From Flavobacteriaceae bacterium (GTDB taxonomy: Bacteria > Bacteroidota > Bacteroidia > Flavobacteriales > Flavobacteriaceae), in assembly GCA_017856205.1 (NCBI GenBank), contig JAFMFL010000008.1, positions 1-37,253 on the forward strand: DNA of 37,253 nucleotides, in the 5' to 3' direction. A model generated the notes under the pieces. It made no database searches and was not told the origin of the DNA. It saw nothing but the letters and a program-made list of their open reading frames with translations. Of the stretch, positions 29,661 through 37,253 are shown in pieces. The translations under genes and the position numbers were made by a program. Numbering within the stretch: the first letter of the stretch is position 1; each line of letters starts with the position of its first letter.

Positions 29661-29676
29661 TATGTATCTTTAACCT

Positions 29677-30102
29677 ATGAGTATAGCAGCACAACAAGAA
29701 GAAATTGTATCAGAGTTTGCCCTATTTGACGATTGGATGCAACGCTACGAATACATGATTGAATTGGGAAAATCCTTGCCACTCATTGCGCCCGAGTACA
29801 AAACTGACGATCACATTATCAAAGGGTGTCAAAGTAAAGTTTGGGTACACGCCGAACTTGAAGATAACAAAATTGTGTTTACTGCTGATAGCGATGCCAT
29901 TATTACTAAAGGCATTATTGCCATTCTCATTCGTGTGTTTTCAAATCAACATCCCAAAGATATTTTGGCAGCCGATACGACTTTTATTGACGAAATTGGA
30001 CTTAAAGAACACCTTTCGCCAACTCGTGCAAATGGGTTGGTTTCTATGATTAAGCAACTTAAAATGTACGCCATAGCGTACCAAACGCAACTCACATCAT
30101 GA
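29677..30102 (+). CDS. sufE: Cysteine desulfuration protein SufE
   Basis: Length about 141 aa; active Cys context IIKGCQSKVWVHAE; follows sufS. Confidence 0.95.
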   Translation: MSIAAQQEEIVSEFALFDDWMQRYEYMIELGKSLPLIAPEYKTDDHIIKGCQSKVWVHAELEDNKIVFTADSDAIITKGIIAILIRVFSNQHPKDILAADTTFIDEIGLKEHLSPTRANGLVSMIKQLKMYAIAYQTQLTS

Positions 30103-30413
30103 TGGATACTGCTGCACTTGGAGAAAAAATCGTTAAGGTTTTAAAAACCATTTATGACCCTGAAATTCCTGTAGATATTTACGAATTGGGGCTCATTTAC
30201 GACGTGTTTGTTAATGAAGACAACGACGTAAAAATATTGATGACGCTTACCACACCCAATTGCCCTGTTGCGGAAAGTCTTCCACAAGAAGTAAAGGAGA
30301 AAGTGCGCTCTTTGGACGAGGTTAAAGAAGTAGAATTGGAACTTACATTCGACCCCCCGTGGACGCGCGATTTGATGAGCGATGAAGCCAAACTTGAACT
30401 CGGGTTTTTGTAA
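30099..30413 (+). CDS. DUF59 / MIP18-family protein (SufT-like)
   Basis: VKVLKTIYDPEIPVDIYELGLIYDV...MTLTTPNCPVAESLP...FDPPW. Confidence 0.93.
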   Translation: MMDTAALGEKIVKVLKTIYDPEIPVDIYELGLIYDVFVNEDNDVKILMTLTTPNCPVAESLPQEVKEKVRSLDEVKEVELELTFDPPWTRDLMSDEAKLELGFL

Positions 30414-30925
30414 TGGCAAAAGAAATTGTCAATCGTGTGGCAAACAGTGCCCTTCAAGTAATTGACTTGGAGGAATTTTACCCTGAAGGACCTCGCACAT
30501 TGCTTTCCATTACTGATTTTTTGGATGAGGGCGTAGTGTTACGTGAACAATCGTTTAGAGAACGTTTGGAAAACCATAATTGGACAACTTATAAAGGTCA
30601 TTTTGTAGCGGTGTATTGCCCAGAAGGTGTACTGGTGCCACAATGGGCTACGCTACTTTTGGTGCGCTATTTGCAGCCTGTAACCAAAACTGTTATAGTA
30701 GGGACCATTGACGATTTGGAACGCTATCTATTCACTGAAAAATTAGCTGTTTTTGATACCACGCCATACCAAAATGGACTAGTAATCATAAAGGGCTGTG
30801 CCAACAAGGCCGTTCCGCAACAAGCTATGGGCATATTGGCGGCAAAATTAATTCCTGTGGTGCGAAAATTATCTTACGGCGAAGCCTGTTCTTCTGTACC
30901 TTTGTATTCGAAATCTAAAAAGTAG
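30413..30925 (+). CDS. DUF2480 family protein
   Basis: NRVANSALQVIDLEEFYPEGPRTLLSITDFL...WTTYKGHFVAVYCPEGVLVPQWATLLL; overlaps the preceding stop by 1 nt. Confidence 0.85.
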   Translation: MAKEIVNRVANSALQVIDLEEFYPEGPRTLLSITDFLDEGVVLREQSFRERLENHNWTTYKGHFVAVYCPEGVLVPQWATLLLVRYLQPVTKTVIVGTIDDLERYLFTEKLAVFDTTPYQNGLVIIKGCANKAVPQQAMGILAAKLIPVVRKLSYGEACSSVPLYSKSKK

Positions 30926-30928
30926 TCC

Positions 30929-31813
30929 ATGAAAAAAAGCATTGCGCTTTGTTTTATCCTTATAAATGCCATGCTTTATGCCCAAACCGACTCCGTGCAA
31001 ACCCCAGAAACAGATTGGAAAAAGGGTGGTGTAGCCAAACTTCTTTTTAATCAAACGGCATTTAGCGAATGGGCATCGGGTGGGCAAAATAGTATTTCGT
31101 TGAGTTTTCATGCCGATTACGATCTTAACTATAGCAAAAACGGATGGAATTGGGACACCAAATTTTTAGGTGATTTTGGGCTGACCAAACTCAGTGGCAC
31201 CAAGTTTTTACGCAAAACCAATGACCGCTTTGACTTGCAATCTTTTTTAGGCAAAAAATTTAGCACTACATGGAGCTATTCTACCGTATTTGGGCTAAAA
31301 ACACAGTTTGCACGTGGCTACATTTACGGCGAAGATACAGAGGGCAACGAAACCCGAACCCTTAGAACTCATTTTTTCTCCCCTGTTTACATTCAGTTGG
31401 GGGTTGGTTTGTATTGGAAAAAGTCCAAAGATTTGTGGGTAAACATTGCCCCTTTTACCCAACGACTAACCTTAGTAAGCCGAAAGTTTACAATGGATTT
31501 GCCCGAGGGCAAAGAATATTTTGGGGTGCGTAAAGGGGATAACCATCGCTTTGAATTGGGTGCGTCTGTAAATGCATTTTACAAGTTTTCCCCCATGGAA
31601 AATATGACCCTTGAACAACGTCTTGGGTTGTATTCTGACTATTTGGATAAGGCAGAAAATGTGGATATAGACTACCAAATTGCTGCCGAACTACAAGTAA
31701 ATGAATATGTATCTACCAACCTAATTCTTCAGTTGGTTTATGATGACAATGCGGTGCAGCGCCTACAGGTTCGCGAAGTATTTGGCGTGGGAGTACGAAT
31801 GGCATTAAAGTAG
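30929..31813 (+). CDS. DUF3078 domain, predicted outer-membrane beta-barrel protein
   Basis: Signal peptide, then WKKGGVAKLLFNQTAFSEWASGGQNSISLSFHADYDLNY; barrel-like alternating C-terminus. Confidence 0.88.
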   Translation: MKKSIALCFILINAMLYAQTDSVQTPETDWKKGGVAKLLFNQTAFSEWASGGQNSISLSFHADYDLNYSKNGWNWDTKFLGDFGLTKLSGTKFLRKTNDRFDLQSFLGKKFSTTWSYSTVFGLKTQFARGYIYGEDTEGNETRTLRTHFFSPVYIQLGVGLYWKKSKDLWVNIAPFTQRLTLVSRKFTMDLPEGKEYFGVRKGDNHRFELGASVNAFYKFSPMENMTLEQRLGLYSDYLDKAENVDIDYQIAAELQVNEYVSTNLILQLVYDDNAVQRLQVREVFGVGVRMALK

Positions 31814-31880
31814 CGTTTTTAGCGATTTAACTGCTTAACGAACACTCCGACTTTGCTCAGCATCCTAGTGATATCTTTTT

Positions 31881-31888
31881 TATATTTG
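31881..31888 (+). promoter_or_regulatory. -7 element TATATTTG upstream of the DUF3078 remnant
   Basis: TAnnTTTG match 24 nt before ATG 31913. Confidence 0.45.
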
Positions 31889-31912
31889 CAGCGTTAACCT
31901 AAATCTTATACA

Positions 31913-32053
31913 ATGAAAAACTACTTATGGATGCTTCTTTTTTGTGGTACCCTTACTTTTGCACAAACCGACACTGAAACCACACATTGGACCAAAAACG
32001 GCAAAGCCTCACTGTTGTTCAATCAAGCTACGTTTAGTAATTGGGTGTCATGA
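31913..32053 (+). pseudogene. Truncated DUF3078 paralog (46 aa: signal peptide plus first conserved motif)
   Basis: MKNYLWMLLFCGTLTFAQTDTETTHWTKNGKASLLFNQATFSNWVS* aligns to the start of the intact neighbour (TDWKKGGVAKLLFNQTAFSEWASGGQ) and stops inside the motif. Not in the ORF track because it is short. Confidence 0.85.
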
Positions 32054-32160
32054 TGTGTTGAATGGGTTCTCTTTTTTCATTGCTAACGTTTGGTTTGTAT
32101 CCCCCAAAAACGTTCTCAAATGCTATGTGGTGTAAAGAACAGATTTAGGGTTTGTTCTAT

Positions 32161-32183
32161 GCTAATTTAGCAAAAAAATTAGC
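32161..32183. terminator. Hairpin GCTAATTT-agcaaaa-AAATTAGC downstream of hflX (possible weak terminator)
   Basis: 8-bp perfect stem with a 7-nt loop just past the hflX stop on the minus strand; A/T rich. Confidence 0.35.
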
Positions 32184-32189
32184 CAAATG

Positions 32190-33401
32190 CTATTGCTCTA
32201 CTTCAATTTCTGGATAGAGAAAATGGTTGTATGGAAAACGGTTTATGTGCAATTCTCGCACCTTTTGATAAAGGCGTTGCCTAAAGTGCTGTAGGTTTGT
32301 TTTTTTGGCCGCTGAAATAAACACCGCATCTCCTTGGGTTTTTGCCATCCAGGTTTCTTTCCATTCTTCAAGTGAATAGTGTTCAGTGCCGCGTGTAGCA
32401 ATCAAATCGGTTTCATCAAAGGTTTCGGGTGTATATGCATCAATTTTATTAAACACCATTAGCGTAGGCTTGTCTTGCACCTTTAGTTCGGCAAGGAGCT
32501 CGTTGACAGAATTAATATGCTGCTCAAACTGCGGATGTGCCAAATCTACCACATGCAAAAGCAGGTTTGCTTCGTGAACTTCGTCTAGAGTGCTTTTAAA
32601 ACTCTCTACCAATTGGGTGGGCAGTTTGCGGATAAATCCTACCGTATCGGAAAGTAAAAAAGGGAGGTTTTCTACCACCACTTTTCGCACTGTGGTGTCC
32701 AATGTTGCAAAGAGTTTGTTTTCGGCAAAAACATCGCTTTTGCTTAGCACGTTCATAAGCGTAGATTTTCCCACATTGGTATAGCCTACCAATGCCACGC
32801 GCACCAAAGCACCTCGGTTGCCTCGTTGGGTTGCCATTTGGCGGTCAATGGTGGTCAGTTTCTTTTTAAGCAATGATATTTTATCTCGGACAATACGGCG
32901 GTCGGTTTCAATTTCGGTTTCTCCAGGACCACGCATTCCAATACCTCCACGTTGGCGTTCTAAGTGTGTCCAAAGCCCTTTTAGTCGTGGCAACAGGTAC
33001 TGATATTGCGCCAACTCTACCTGTGTTCGGGCATAGCTGGTTTTGGCGCGCTGCGCAAAAATGTCTAAAATAAGACCCGTGCGGTCTAAAATTTTACATT
33101 TTAATAGCTCTTCTATATTGCTTTGTTGCGCTGGAGTTAATTCATCGTCAAAGATAACAGTGCTAATGTCATGCGTTTTTACATAGGCGAGCACGTCTTC
33201 CATTTTGCCAGTTCCAATAAAGGTTTTGGGATTTGGAGTGTCTAGTTTTTGAGTAAAGCGTTTTTTTACCTCGCCGCCTGCGGTAAGGGTCAAAAATGCC
33301 AACTCGTCCATATAGTCTTGGACTTGTTGTTCGTTTTGTTGCTGATTGATAATCCCAACAAGTACGGCATACTCGAAATGATGTGTTTTTTGTTCAATCA
33401 T
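32190..33401 (-). CDS. hflX: GTPase HflX
   Basis: GMRGPGETEIETDRRIVRDKI, VALVGYTNVGKSTLMN, LPFLLSDTVGFIRKLPTQLVESFKSTLDEV, MVFNKID. Confidence 0.96.
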   Translation of the reverse strand: MIEQKTHHFEYAVLVGIINQQQNEQQVQDYMDELAFLTLTAGGEVKKRFTQKLDTPNPKTFIGTGKMEDVLAYVKTHDISTVIFDDELTPAQQSNIEELLKCKILDRTGLILDIFAQRAKTSYARTQVELAQYQYLLPRLKGLWTHLERQRGGIGMRGPGETEIETDRRIVRDKISLLKKKLTTIDRQMATQRGNRGALVRVALVGYTNVGKSTLMNVLSKSDVFAENKLFATLDTTVRKVVVENLPFLLSDTVGFIRKLPTQLVESFKSTLDEVHEANLLLHVVDLAHPQFEQHINSVNELLAELKVQDKPTLMVFNKIDAYTPETFDETDLIATRGTEHYSLEEWKETWMAKTQGDAVFISAAKKTNLQHFRQRLYQKVRELHINRFPYNHFLYPEIEVEQ

Positions 33402-34159
33402 GTTGCCTCCCAAGTGCTAAGACTCAGCGTATTGCCATCAAAAACGGCGTAGGTGTTATACTCTAGCCAATCCCCCAAATTGATGTAGCGCGATGTTTTG
33501 GACAACTCAATATCCAGCGGCAAATGCCGATGTCCGAAAATAAAATAATTAATGTTTTGCGTTTCCAATTTTTTACGACAATAATGTACCAGCCATTCGC
33601 CTTCAGCTCCATTATACACTTTATCCTCATTTCCGGATATTAGGCGGTTTTTGAGGGAAAGATATTGGGCAAAGCGCATTCCCAAATCGGGGTGAATAAG
33701 GCGGTACATCCATTGAATAAAAGGATTGCGAAACACTTTTTTCATACGCTTATAGCCCTTGTCGCCAGGACCAAGTCCATCACCATGCCCAATCAAAAAT
33801 GATTTGCCGTTAAATTCAAGTTTTTGGGGTTCGAAGAGTACAGGAATTCCCAATTCGGTTTCAAAATAGTCTTGCATCCACATATCGTGATTTCCCACAA
33901 AAAAATAGATGGGAATCCCACTATCGGCAACCTCAGCGAGCTTCCCTAAGACTCTTACAAATCCTTTAGGGATTACTCGCTTGTATTCAATCCACACATC
34001 AAACAAATCGCCCAACAAGTAAATGGCGGCGGCATCATCTTTGACTTTATCGAGCCAGGCAACGAATTGCTTTTCGCGCACCTTGCTTTTTTCAAGATTT
34101 GGTGCGCCCAAATGATTGTCGGAAGCAAAATAGACTTTTTTCCCTTTGGGTATGTTCAT
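33398..34159 (-). CDS. UDP-2,3-diacylglucosamine diphosphatase-like metallophosphoesterase
   Basis: VYFASDNHLGAP, LLGDLFDVW, FVGNHDMWM, LIGHGDGLGPGDKGYK, FGHRHLP. Confidence 0.9.
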   Translation of the reverse strand: MNIPKGKKVYFASDNHLGAPNLEKSKVREKQFVAWLDKVKDDAAAIYLLGDLFDVWIEYKRVIPKGFVRVLGKLAEVADSGIPIYFFVGNHDMWMQDYFETELGIPVLFEPQKLEFNGKSFLIGHGDGLGPGDKGYKRMKKVFRNPFIQWMYRLIHPDLGMRFAQYLSLKNRLISGNEDKVYNGAEGEWLVHYCRKKLETQNINYFIFGHRHLPLDIELSKTSRYINLGDWLEYNTYAVFDGNTLSLSTWEAT

Positions 34160-34175
34160 GGTATAAAAGTACAAA

Positions 34176-34628
34176 TTACTGGTCAGCAGCGTACCACTCG
34201 GCAAAAGAGGTTGCTGTTTCTTGGAGCCTTAAATGGTGAAGCTTAATATTGTGAGGAAGTTTAGCCTTAATTTTTGCGGCAAAGTCAATAATCATTTCCT
34301 CACTAGTAGGCTGATAATCTACTAATAATACCTTATGTCCGCTTTCTTCTAGTGTCGCTGCTAAAGCTACGTGAGGCGTGTTTTTATTAAAAACAGTAGC
34401 GTGATCAAACACATCTACAATTTCATCTATGACTATTTTTTTTAGGTCTTTGAAGTCGATAACCATGCCGTATTTGACATGGTTTGGGTCGCTGATAGGT
34501 GTGCCAATAACAGTGACATCTAGTTTATAGCTATGTCCATGCACATTTTTGCAAAGACCATCATAGCCATAAAGTGCGTGTCCCGTTTCAAATGAAAAGC
34601 TTTTGGTAATACGAATTTTACTCATCAC
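34176..34628 (-). CDS. queD: 6-carboxytetrahydropterin synthase / 6-pyruvoyl-tetrahydropterin synthase family
   Basis: SFETGHALYGYDGLCKNVHGHSYKLDVTVIG, MVIDFKDLKKIV, FDHATVFN, PTSEEMIIDFA. Confidence 0.92.
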   Translation of the reverse strand: MMSKIRITKSFSFETGHALYGYDGLCKNVHGHSYKLDVTVIGTPISDPNHVKYGMVIDFKDLKKIVIDEIVDVFDHATVFNKNTPHVALAATLEESGHKVLLVDYQPTSEEMIIDFAAKIKAKLPHNIKLHHLRLQETATSFAEWYAADQ

Positions 34629-35383
34629 TAGGCTTTAAGTTGTTGAAGCGTTTTTTGTGTTTCGGGCAAAAGTAAGAGTCTTCCCGAAATTTCAGCGTTT
34701 TTTGGAAGAAGTTCTTCCCAATGATCAGTGTTTGCCCAAAAGGTTTTGTTAAGTTCTGCGACGGCTTCTGGAGCATACTTTGCCAACTGCTCGGCTTTAG
34801 CAATGGCTGCATTATTAGCTGCGTCAAAATCTTCATATACTTCTGTAAAAAGACCGTGTTTTAGTGCCCAATCAGCAGATTTCCATTGGTTGGGTTGTAA
34901 GGCTAAAGAGGCTAATGCCGCCGTTCCAATTTTACGTTCCACCGCTGGGGCAATTACAAAAGGACCAATTCCAATCGCCAATTCGGATAGGCGTACTTGT
35001 GCGGCTACAGTAGCCACAGTATAATCGCAAGCAGCAACAATACCCACACCGCCACCTATGGCTTTACCGTGAATACGTCCAATTATGGGTTTTGAACACA
35101 AACGCATAGCGTTTATCAGGTTGGCAAATCCCATAAAAAAGGTTTTTCCTTGTTCAGGGGTTTGTACCTCTAAAAGCTCATCAAACGAAGCCCCCGCACA
35201 AAAGGCTTTAGAAGGATTGCTTTGTAATAAAATAGCGTGAACACCATTGTCTTTTGCAGCCGCGTTTATGGATTTCGTAAGTGCAGTTAATTGCGCTTGT
35301 TGGAAACAGTTATGCTTTGGATGCGCAAAGGTAATGGTAGCCACACCGTTTTTGTGTTGGGTTGTAAGCGTTCCTATTGTCAT
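34628..35383 (-). CDS. Enoyl-CoA hydratase/isomerase family protein
   Basis: ILLQSNPSKAFCAGASFDELLE, KPIIGRIHGKAIGGGVGIVAACDYTVAT, LSELAIGIGPFV. Confidence 0.93.
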   Translation of the reverse strand: MTIGTLTTQHKNGVATITFAHPKHNCFQQAQLTALTKSINAAAKDNGVHAILLQSNPSKAFCAGASFDELLEVQTPEQGKTFFMGFANLINAMRLCSKPIIGRIHGKAIGGGVGIVAACDYTVATVAAQVRLSELAIGIGPFVIAPAVERKIGTAALASLALQPNQWKSADWALKHGLFTEVYEDFDAANNAAIAKAEQLAKYAPEAVAELNKTFWANTDHWEELLPKNAEISGRLLLLPETQKTLQQLKA

Positions 35384-36144
35384 GCCGTTGGCTTTGGATG
35401 TTTTATGCGTCCAAAAATACGTTTTAGTTTGTAACGTAAATACTTGCCTTTATAGCTTTTGCGGTGAACACCAATCATGTAAAAATACGGATTGTTACGC
35501 ACGTCACCGTTAATAATGAAAGGCGAGAAGTTGTTTTTCCAAGCAGCGAAGTTAAAACTGAGTTGGTCGCGCTTACTGCCATGGCAAAATTCATCCCACC
35601 ATGTTTCCATTGTTTTGATGACATCAGGATGGTGGTGATTTCGCAACATTACAGTTGCCACAATCAGACCATTGTTTTCTGGATATCCACTATCACGATA
35701 GCGTTTCATATGGGTTTCCATTACCTTAAAATCATCTTTCAACACGCCGCTTTCATGGTATAAATCGATAATGGCTTGGTGTTCTTTGTAAACACAGTCA
35801 CGCGCATCGGAACATTGATTGTGGTCAAAAATTCCCATTGGCGCATGTGCCAACACCTCTTTAAGTAATGGAATTGGATTTCTAATCAGTAAGATGTTAC
35901 CGTCCATGTAAATAGAGTAATCGTACTCTTTTAAATACGCGTGTGGAACAATTTTAGGGTGTCTGGACGTACGTGCCGGACTAAGTGCTTTGGCGTGAAG
36001 GGGAATTATTTTCCATGTTTTTGAGCGGAAATTTTGATCGGTAAAGCAAACATAATCTATTCCATCAAATTTTGGCTGTGGTAGAAGTCCATCATACGGT
36101 CCTATGATAGTAGTATAAACGACAATCTTAGCATTGTGTTTCAT
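35380..36144 (-). CDS. DUF616 / TOD1-type glycosyltransferase-like protein
   Basis: KIVVYTTIIGPYDGLLPQPKFDGIDYVCFTDQ...ARTSRHPKIVPHAYLKEYDYSIYMDGNI...HNQCSDARDCVYKE. Confidence 0.85.
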   Translation of the reverse strand: MKHNAKIVVYTTIIGPYDGLLPQPKFDGIDYVCFTDQNFRSKTWKIIPLHAKALSPARTSRHPKIVPHAYLKEYDYSIYMDGNILLIRNPIPLLKEVLAHAPMGIFDHNQCSDARDCVYKEHQAIIDLYHESGVLKDDFKVMETHMKRYRDSGYPENNGLIVATVMLRNHHHPDVIKTMETWWDEFCHGSKRDQLSFNFAAWKNNFSPFIINGDVRNNPYFYMIGVHRKSYKGKYLRYKLKRIFGRIKHPKPTA

Positions 36145-36209
36145 GGTATAAAATTAAGACTTTATTTGACGATGTGGACTTTATGATTTTTAGTAAGTTT
36201 GCCTTCTGC

Positions 36210-36283
36210 GGGGATGTAGCTCAGTTGGCTAGAGCGCTTGACTGGCAGTCAAGAGGTCGAGGGTTCGAATCCCTTCTTCTCCA
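36210..36283 (+). tRNA. tRNA-Ala (anticodon GGC), 74 nt, CCA not encoded
   Basis: GGGGATG-TA-GCTC..GAGC-G-CTTGA-CTGGCAG-TCAAG-AGGTC-GAGGG-TTCGAAT-CCCTT-CTTCTCC-A. Full cloverleaf, G3:U70 alanine identity pair; one T6/T67 mismatch. Confidence 0.95.
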
Positions 36284-36290
36284 CGGCATT

Positions 36291-36327
36291 ATTCCCTAAA
36301 ATAATTTTTATTTTAGGGAATATTTTT
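36291..36327 (+). terminator. Rho-independent terminator downstream of tRNA-Ala
   Basis: ATTCCCTAAAAT-AATTTTT-ATTTTAGGGAAT (12-bp perfect stem) followed by a T-rich tract (ATTTTTTAC). Confidence 0.85.
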
Positions 36328-36409
36328 TACTTATATTCTTCATCTGTTCGAACAGGTGTGAAAAAAGCAAGTAAACTATGTGACTGGTTGCTAATCCACC
36401 ATAGTTGAT

Positions 36410-37253
36410 TTACTTCTTCTTAATTACACTTATCTCATCAAATAATGTTGGCACTCCCAAACCCCATTTGGTTTGTGATATCAGCGAGATTCTATTAAAA
36501 CTGGATGAATAGCTCAAAAAAGCATCAGGGGCGGTAGATGGGCTTACATAGTCAAAGCTATTGAGCTCAGGGTCAACCCAAATACTCGTTTTATTATTGT
36601 CAAAGTCCATCTGAATAATGATAAACTGTGCTGCAGATGAGCCTTTTAAAACCACTCCTGTATCAACAATATCGGATGGTTCACTACTTAACCTGGTCTT
36701 TGCCAGATAAATATTTCCATTTTTTCTACGAACAACTAATTTATCAACAGCATCTTCCATCAAAATAAAGTAATTATTTTTTGCTCCATTTGCATCAGAA
36801 TCGGAAAAGTTATTGAATTGCACCAAAAATTGCACGTAATAAACTCCCGAGTTAATAGATTCACTTAAATTCCTAAAACTAAAACAAGCAATATCCGTCT
36901 GCTGATCGTCATTTCCTAAATAATTACCAACAGATTCCAGGTTATGATAGGTCATTTCAGAACGTAGCGACGAAGAATAAACCCCTCCGTATGAAGAACT
37001 AGACTTGATTATATAGTGCATATTTCTAACGCTAAACCAACTTTGGGAGCTGGAATCATTATCCCATGCTTCACTCCATCCATAACCACCGCTTTTATTA
37101 TATAAAGTAGTCCCTTGGTCGTAATCGAAGCCTTCATAAGCAACAATACTGTAGGGTTTTAAATTTTGTAATTCCTGTTGCATAGTATTGATTTGATTTT
37201 GCATTTGAGCAATCAATAGATCTATCTCTTCTTTAAAATAAACGTCTGGTTTG
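36410..37253 (-). CDS. Partial CDS: coiled-coil followed by a beta-rich (possibly lectin/jelly-roll-like) C-terminal domain; 5' end outside window
   Basis: The track start at 37216 is a TTG, but the frame stays open to the window edge (KPDVYFKEEIDLLIAQMQNQINTMQQELQNLKPYSIVAYEGFDYDQGTTL...). Heptad-like coiled-coil, then a beta-rich domain. Confidence 0.75.
   Translation of the reverse strand, partial: KPDVYFKEEIDLLIAQMQNQINTMQQELQNLKPYSIVAYEGFDYDQGTTLYNKSGGYGWSEAWDNDSSSQSWFSVRNMHYIIKSSSSYGGVYSSSLRSEMTYHNLESVGNYLGNDDQQTDIACFSFRNLSESINSGVYYVQFLVQFNNFSDSDANGAKNNYFILMEDAVDKLVVRRKNGNIYLAKTRLSSEPSDIVDTGVVLKGSSAAQFIIIQMDFDNNKTSIWVDPELNSFDYVSPSTAPDAFLSYSSSFNRISLISQTKWGLGVPTLFDEISVIKKK

Noticed and set aside
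31944-32135. 63-aa plus ORF in the DUF3078-hflX gap
   Set aside because: Out of frame with the DUF3078 remnant (31913 frame), which has clear homology; this ORF's translation has no recognisable features.
36410-37253. Right-edge CDS as part of a prophage
   Set aside because: Only a coiled-coil stalk-like motif suggests this; no other phage genes in the window, and the N-terminus is outside it.

Overview
The window looks like a Bacteroidota chromosome segment, most likely Flavobacteriaceae. Supporting signs are the family content (DUF4270, DUF2480, DUF3078), TAnnTTTG-type -7 boxes, and AT-rich, tightly packed genes. It is mostly housekeeping: the rpoN 3' end; a DUF4270 lipoprotein; a starch-synthase N-terminal domain; panC-panD-flippase-radA; aldo/keto reductase; exonuclease III; glyS; comF; an Ig-like lipoprotein; a nitrilase-family amidase; sdhCAB; a large BNR/sortilin-type exported protein; aminopeptidase P; thiL; a complete SUF Fe-S operon (HesB/IscA-type, sufB, lipoprotein, sufC, sufD, sufS, sufE, DUF59, DUF2480, DUF3078); hflX; an lpxH-like gene; queD; enoyl-CoA hydratase; a DUF616 glycosyltransferase; tRNA-Ala(GGC); and a coiled-coil/adhesin-like CDS cut by the right edge. 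The most interesting signals are: (1) a four-helix-bundle (23S-IVS/S23-type) gene between sdhA and sdhB, flanked by inverted arrays of a GTTAATAGTTAT-type repeat, which looks like a mobile or cassette-like insertion; (2) a truncated DUF3078 paralog that keeps its promoter-like box, signal peptide and first conserved motif; (3) a recurrent TAnnTTTGCGCCATG start architecture at panD, glyS and thiL, suggesting leaderless mRNAs; (4) an intergenic imperfect palindrome family (GTCAGTTCGAGTGA...TCACTCGAACTGAC); (5) an uncharacterised lipoprotein embedded in the SUF operon. No CRISPR array, rRNA, transposase or integrase was found. All family assignments come from reading the sequence; no searches were run.
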